Below are positions 61,578 to 64,000 of a stretch of 64,000 bases of DNA, piece by piece (positions within the stretch are counted from its first letter, which is position 1; each line of letters opens with the position of its first letter). Under the pieces are notes generated by a model. The model did no database searches. It had not been told where the DNA came from and worked only from the letters and a program-made list of their open reading frames with translations. Source of the stretch: CAZODA01 sp964578485 (lineage in GTDB: Bacteria > Bacteroidota > Bacteroidia > Bacteroidales > Marinilabiliaceae); the NCBI GenBank assembly GCA_964578485.1, contig CAZODA010000004.1, forward strand, positions 1 to 64,000. The letters run 5' to 3'. A program made the position numbers and the translations under genes.

Positions 61578-62870
61578 ATGTCTATTTCGATCCTGGCTAC
61601 AGGTGACCTGCATCTTGGAACTAAAGTAAGCGGGCTGCCCGCTTCAATAAACACATACTCAGCAAGAGAAAATTGGTTGAGAATAGCAAATTGGGCCGTC
61701 AATAATAATGTTGATGTGGTGGCTCTTACAGGAGATATTATTGATAGGAATAACAGATATTACGAATCGGTTGGACCACTGCAAAATGCCTTTGCAAAAT
61801 TTAAAGAAAATAATATCAGCGTGTTTCTTGTGGCTGGAAATCACGATTATGATGTATTGCCCCAAATTATTAAAGCCGGGAATTATGATAATGTACGTTT
61901 ACTTGGTGAAGGTGGGAAATGGGAACTTGTAGTCTATGAAAAAAATGATAAAAAAGTCCAGTTTGTAGGATGGTCATTTAACAAATCACATATCAAAATT
62001 AGTGCACTTACTAATTTTAACCTTGAAAATATTGATCGCGATATACCCTGTGTTGGGCTTATGCATGCCGATTATGGAATAAAAAATAGTAATTACAATC
62101 CCGTTGCTTTGAACGAGTTTACTCCTTTTGATATTCAAACATGGATATTGGGTCATATACATAAGCCGGGAGAAATGAATAATTCTAATCCATATATCAT
62201 TTATCCGGGATCACCACTTCCTTTGAGTAGGAAAGAAACAGGATTACATGGACCCGTATTGATTGAGATAAAGGATAATTATATAATCGAAAAGGCTCAA
62301 AGAATATTAAACGCTCCCTTACGTTTCGAAGAAATTAAAATTGATATTACAGCTGCTGAAGGTGAAGCAGCTTTGCGTGAAAAATTGGTTAACGATTTGT
62401 TGGAAAAGGCTTCTTCAATGGAAGATGAGCTTCAAGATGTTGAGTATTTAAGCTTCGATTTAACCCTCACCGGCTCTTATAGTAATCCCTTGCATGCTGA
62501 GTCGTGGTCGGCAGAACTTGAAAAAGATTTTAAGCATGAACTTAATGGTACCAAAATTGGCGTTCATAAAATTAGTTATGACATATTACCGGAGCTTAGT
62601 AATATCAATGAACTAGCGAAACAAAATTCACCGGTTGGCATTCTGGCAGGGATAATTGTTGACTTGGAAAATGAAAGGGAAACTGAAACCATTAAAACTT
62701 TACTTACAACATGGAATGAGAAATATAATGAAATCAATAGAAAAGAAATATACCTCCCTCTTCAAGGAAGTGAAATGTTTGAGGATAAAATGGAGAAAAC
62801 AGGAAAAAATATGATACTGGCAGAATCAAAAAAACTGCTGGGATATTTATTGTACCAAAGGAATCAGTGA
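61578..62870 (+). CDS. sbcD: SbcD-like DNA repair metallophosphoesterase
   Basis: A 430-residue calcineurin-type nuclease. Metal-binding motifs are ATGDLHLG, LTGDIIDR, VAGNHDYD, LMHADYG and ILGHIHKPG. The C-terminal region (about 250-430) differs from E. coli SbcD and looks like the shorter bacterial YhaO-type protein. With the AAA ATPase starting 2 nt on, it should form an Mre11-Rad50-like complex that processes DNA ends. Confidence 0.9.
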   Translation: MSISILATGDLHLGTKVSGLPASINTYSARENWLRIANWAVNNNVDVVALTGDIIDRNNRYYESVGPLQNAFAKFKENNISVFLVAGNHDYDVLPQIIKAGNYDNVRLLGEGGKWELVVYEKNDKKVQFVGWSFNKSHIKISALTNFNLENIDRDIPCVGLMHADYGIKNSNYNPVALNEFTPFDIQTWILGHIHKPGEMNNSNPYIIYPGSPLPLSRKETGLHGPVLIEIKDNYIIEKAQRILNAPLRFEEIKIDITAAEGEAALREKLVNDLLEKASSMEDELQDVEYLSFDLTLTGSYSNPLHAESWSAELEKDFKHELNGTKIGVHKISYDILPELSNINELAKQNSPVGILAGIIVDLENERETETIKTLLTTWNEKYNEINRKEIYLPLQGSEMFEDKMEKTGKNMILAESKKLLGYLLYQRNQ

Positions 62871-62871
62871 A

Positions 62872-64000
62872 ATGACAAAGCTGAAATTTAAATCGTTTAA
62901 AATTAGAAAAGCGCCGGGATTTAGAGACGGGCTTACAGCAAAAGGATTAGATGAACTTGCTGAGGATGTTAATATTATTATAGGACCAAATGGTGCAGGT
63001 AAAACAACAATTGCCAGAATAATTTATCAATTGTTATGGCCTAAAAATAAAGAATCTACCGATATTGAAGGAGTTTATACTATTGACAAGGAAGAGTGGA
63101 GTATATATAGTGATCCGGTAATTCTAAATATTCAAAAAAATGGAGTAACAAGTGAGCAAACAGGGATACCTCCAATAGAGTTCCAAGAGGTTTATATGCT
63201 TGCTTTGCATGAACTGATCGAAGCAGAAGATAAAGAACTTGCAGAAGAAATATTTAATGCTATTTCGGGTGGATTTAATGTTAATAAGGCAAAAAAAGAA
63301 CTGAATTACTCTGCCGATATCCGAAAAAGAGGGAATATCAGTGAGAATCTGAGAAAGGCAAGCGATAAACTTGAAGAAATTAATAAAACTCATTCCAAGC
63401 TGAAAAGAGATGAGGATGATTTGACACAACTTAAAAGCAAGCGAGAAGAAGCAAAAAAGGCTGGTAGTTTAAAAAATTTATATGAGAAAGCACTCCAGGT
63501 AAGGGTAGCAAAGGAAGAGACTGATAATTTGAAACCCAAACTTGAAACTTTCCCTTCAGTACTTAAAAATGTTGTTGGAGATGAACTTGAAAGGATTATT
63601 GAGTTAGATAGAAAAATTCAAAATGAAAAAAATAATATAGCACAAAAAATCAGAGAAATTGATGATGCCTATGTAAGTCTCGACAAACTATCACTTCCGG
63701 AAGAAGGAATTGATGAGGGACTACTTAATAATCTTGAAAATAAAATTCAACTTGTTTCTGATTGTGAAAAGTCAATTAAAGATCTTGAAGTTCAATGTGG
63801 GCAACTCGAAAAGGAGGAAAAGCTGCTTAGGGAAAAAATTATAAATATAAGGGATATAGATAGTTGGAAAGGTGTAAATCTGGAGGGAATAGCAGAAATT
63901 GAAGAACACTTTCATGAAACTCTCTTGCTTTTGCATAAGAAAATTACGGCTACGGCAGAACTTGAAGAACTGGAAAATGATAAGCCGCAAAAAGATTATG
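62872..64000 (+). CDS. SbcC/Rad50-like ATPase, 3' end beyond window
   Basis: Read from the ATG at 62872, one base after the sbcD stop codon; open to the window edge (376 codons). Walker A is IIGPNGAGKTTIAR (about residues 41-54), preceded by FRDGLTAKGLDELAED. From about residue 155 the sequence is a long Lys/Glu coiled coil, the SMC/Rad50 arm. The hook, signature and Walker B are beyond the edge. It is the presumed ATPase partner of the SbcD-like nuclease; a YhaN-type protein is the alternative name. Confidence 0.9.
   Translation, partial: MTKLKFKSFKIRKAPGFRDGLTAKGLDELAEDVNIIIGPNGAGKTTIARIIYQLLWPKNKESTDIEGVYTIDKEEWSIYSDPVILNIQKNGVTSEQTGIPPIEFQEVYMLALHELIEAEDKELAEEIFNAISGGFNVNKAKKELNYSADIRKRGNISENLRKASDKLEEINKTHSKLKRDEDDLTQLKSKREEAKKAGSLKNLYEKALQVRVAKEETDNLKPKLETFPSVLKNVVGDELERIIELDRKIQNEKNNIAQKIREIDDAYVSLDKLSLPEEGIDEGLLNNLENKIQLVSDCEKSIKDLEVQCGQLEKEEKLLREKIINIRDIDSWKGVNLEGIAEIEEHFHETLLLLHKKITATAELEELENDKPQKDY

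Overview
The window reads as a chromosomal segment of a low-GC Bacteroidota bacterium, probably Bacteroidales/Marinilabiliales-like. The evidence is the very high AT content, few Shine-Dalgarno sites, promoter-like elements of the Bacteroidetes type (TTG, about 20-24 nt, then TAnnTTTG), Bacteroidota-only families (DUF4254, DUF4292), and gene strings usual in that phylum: dut / TPR lipoprotein / DUF4292 / EnvC-like, and RsbW-like / ybeY / mnmG / uvrC / dtd / deoC. I see no tRNA, rRNA, insertion sequence, prophage or CRISPR array.

Layout. 1-5.7 kb (minus strand): a glycosyltransferase cut by the window edge, a GT9 heptosyltransferase and DUF4254 (cell-surface glycan synthesis); then atpD-atpC with a terminator, and a short-chain polyprenyl synthase. 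6.0-29.2 kb (plus strand): 23 genes in one direction with mostly very short gaps or overlaps, ending at a strong terminator. This is a chemosensory cluster (YfiR-like protein, MCP, STAS, CheY, Hpt, CheA, two CheW, CheR, a kinase-like protein lacking its phospho-acceptor His, CheD, CheB, a second CheR, a decayed CheR and a receiver-less CheB). It continues into three related membrane-anchored GAF proteins, a SpoIIE-type phosphatase, SiaB kinase, SiaC phosphoprotein, a TerB/ABCG-type transporter fusion, a lipoprotein and a secreted protein. 29.2-33.2 kb: rhodanese, HemW, VanZ-like, LutB, RpiB. 33.8-43.1 kb (plus): NadA, a lone receiver, RuvB, flippase, Dut, TPR lipoprotein, DUF4292, EnvC-like, RsbW-like ATPase, YbeY. 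43.2-51.2 kb: MnmG, two parS-like centromere sites, adenine deaminase, UvrC, LplA (minus), Dtd, DeoC. 51.3-64 kb: GH43-like lipoprotein, long-chain polyprenyl synthase, ArsR, QueD, GalU, a glucuronokinase-like GHMP kinase, DUF3332, a DUF438/hemerythrin/PAS protein, a K+/H+ antiporter, a CNNM-type protein, SbcD-like and a truncated SbcC-like gene.

The most interesting system is the 23-kb cluster. It appears to join an MCP/CheA signalling array with a complete adaptation set to a Sia-type partner switch (SpoIIE phosphatase, SiaB, SiaC), but it lacks the diguanylate cyclase SiaD, all flagellar genes, and any CheC/CheX/CheZ phosphatase. The terminal ABC transporter is a candidate output. The two parS-like sites near 45 kb, together with an apparent change in codon third-position bias around 29-34 kb, suggest this segment lies in the origin-proximal domain of the chromosome. 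All calls come from reading sequence and translations; no database search was run.
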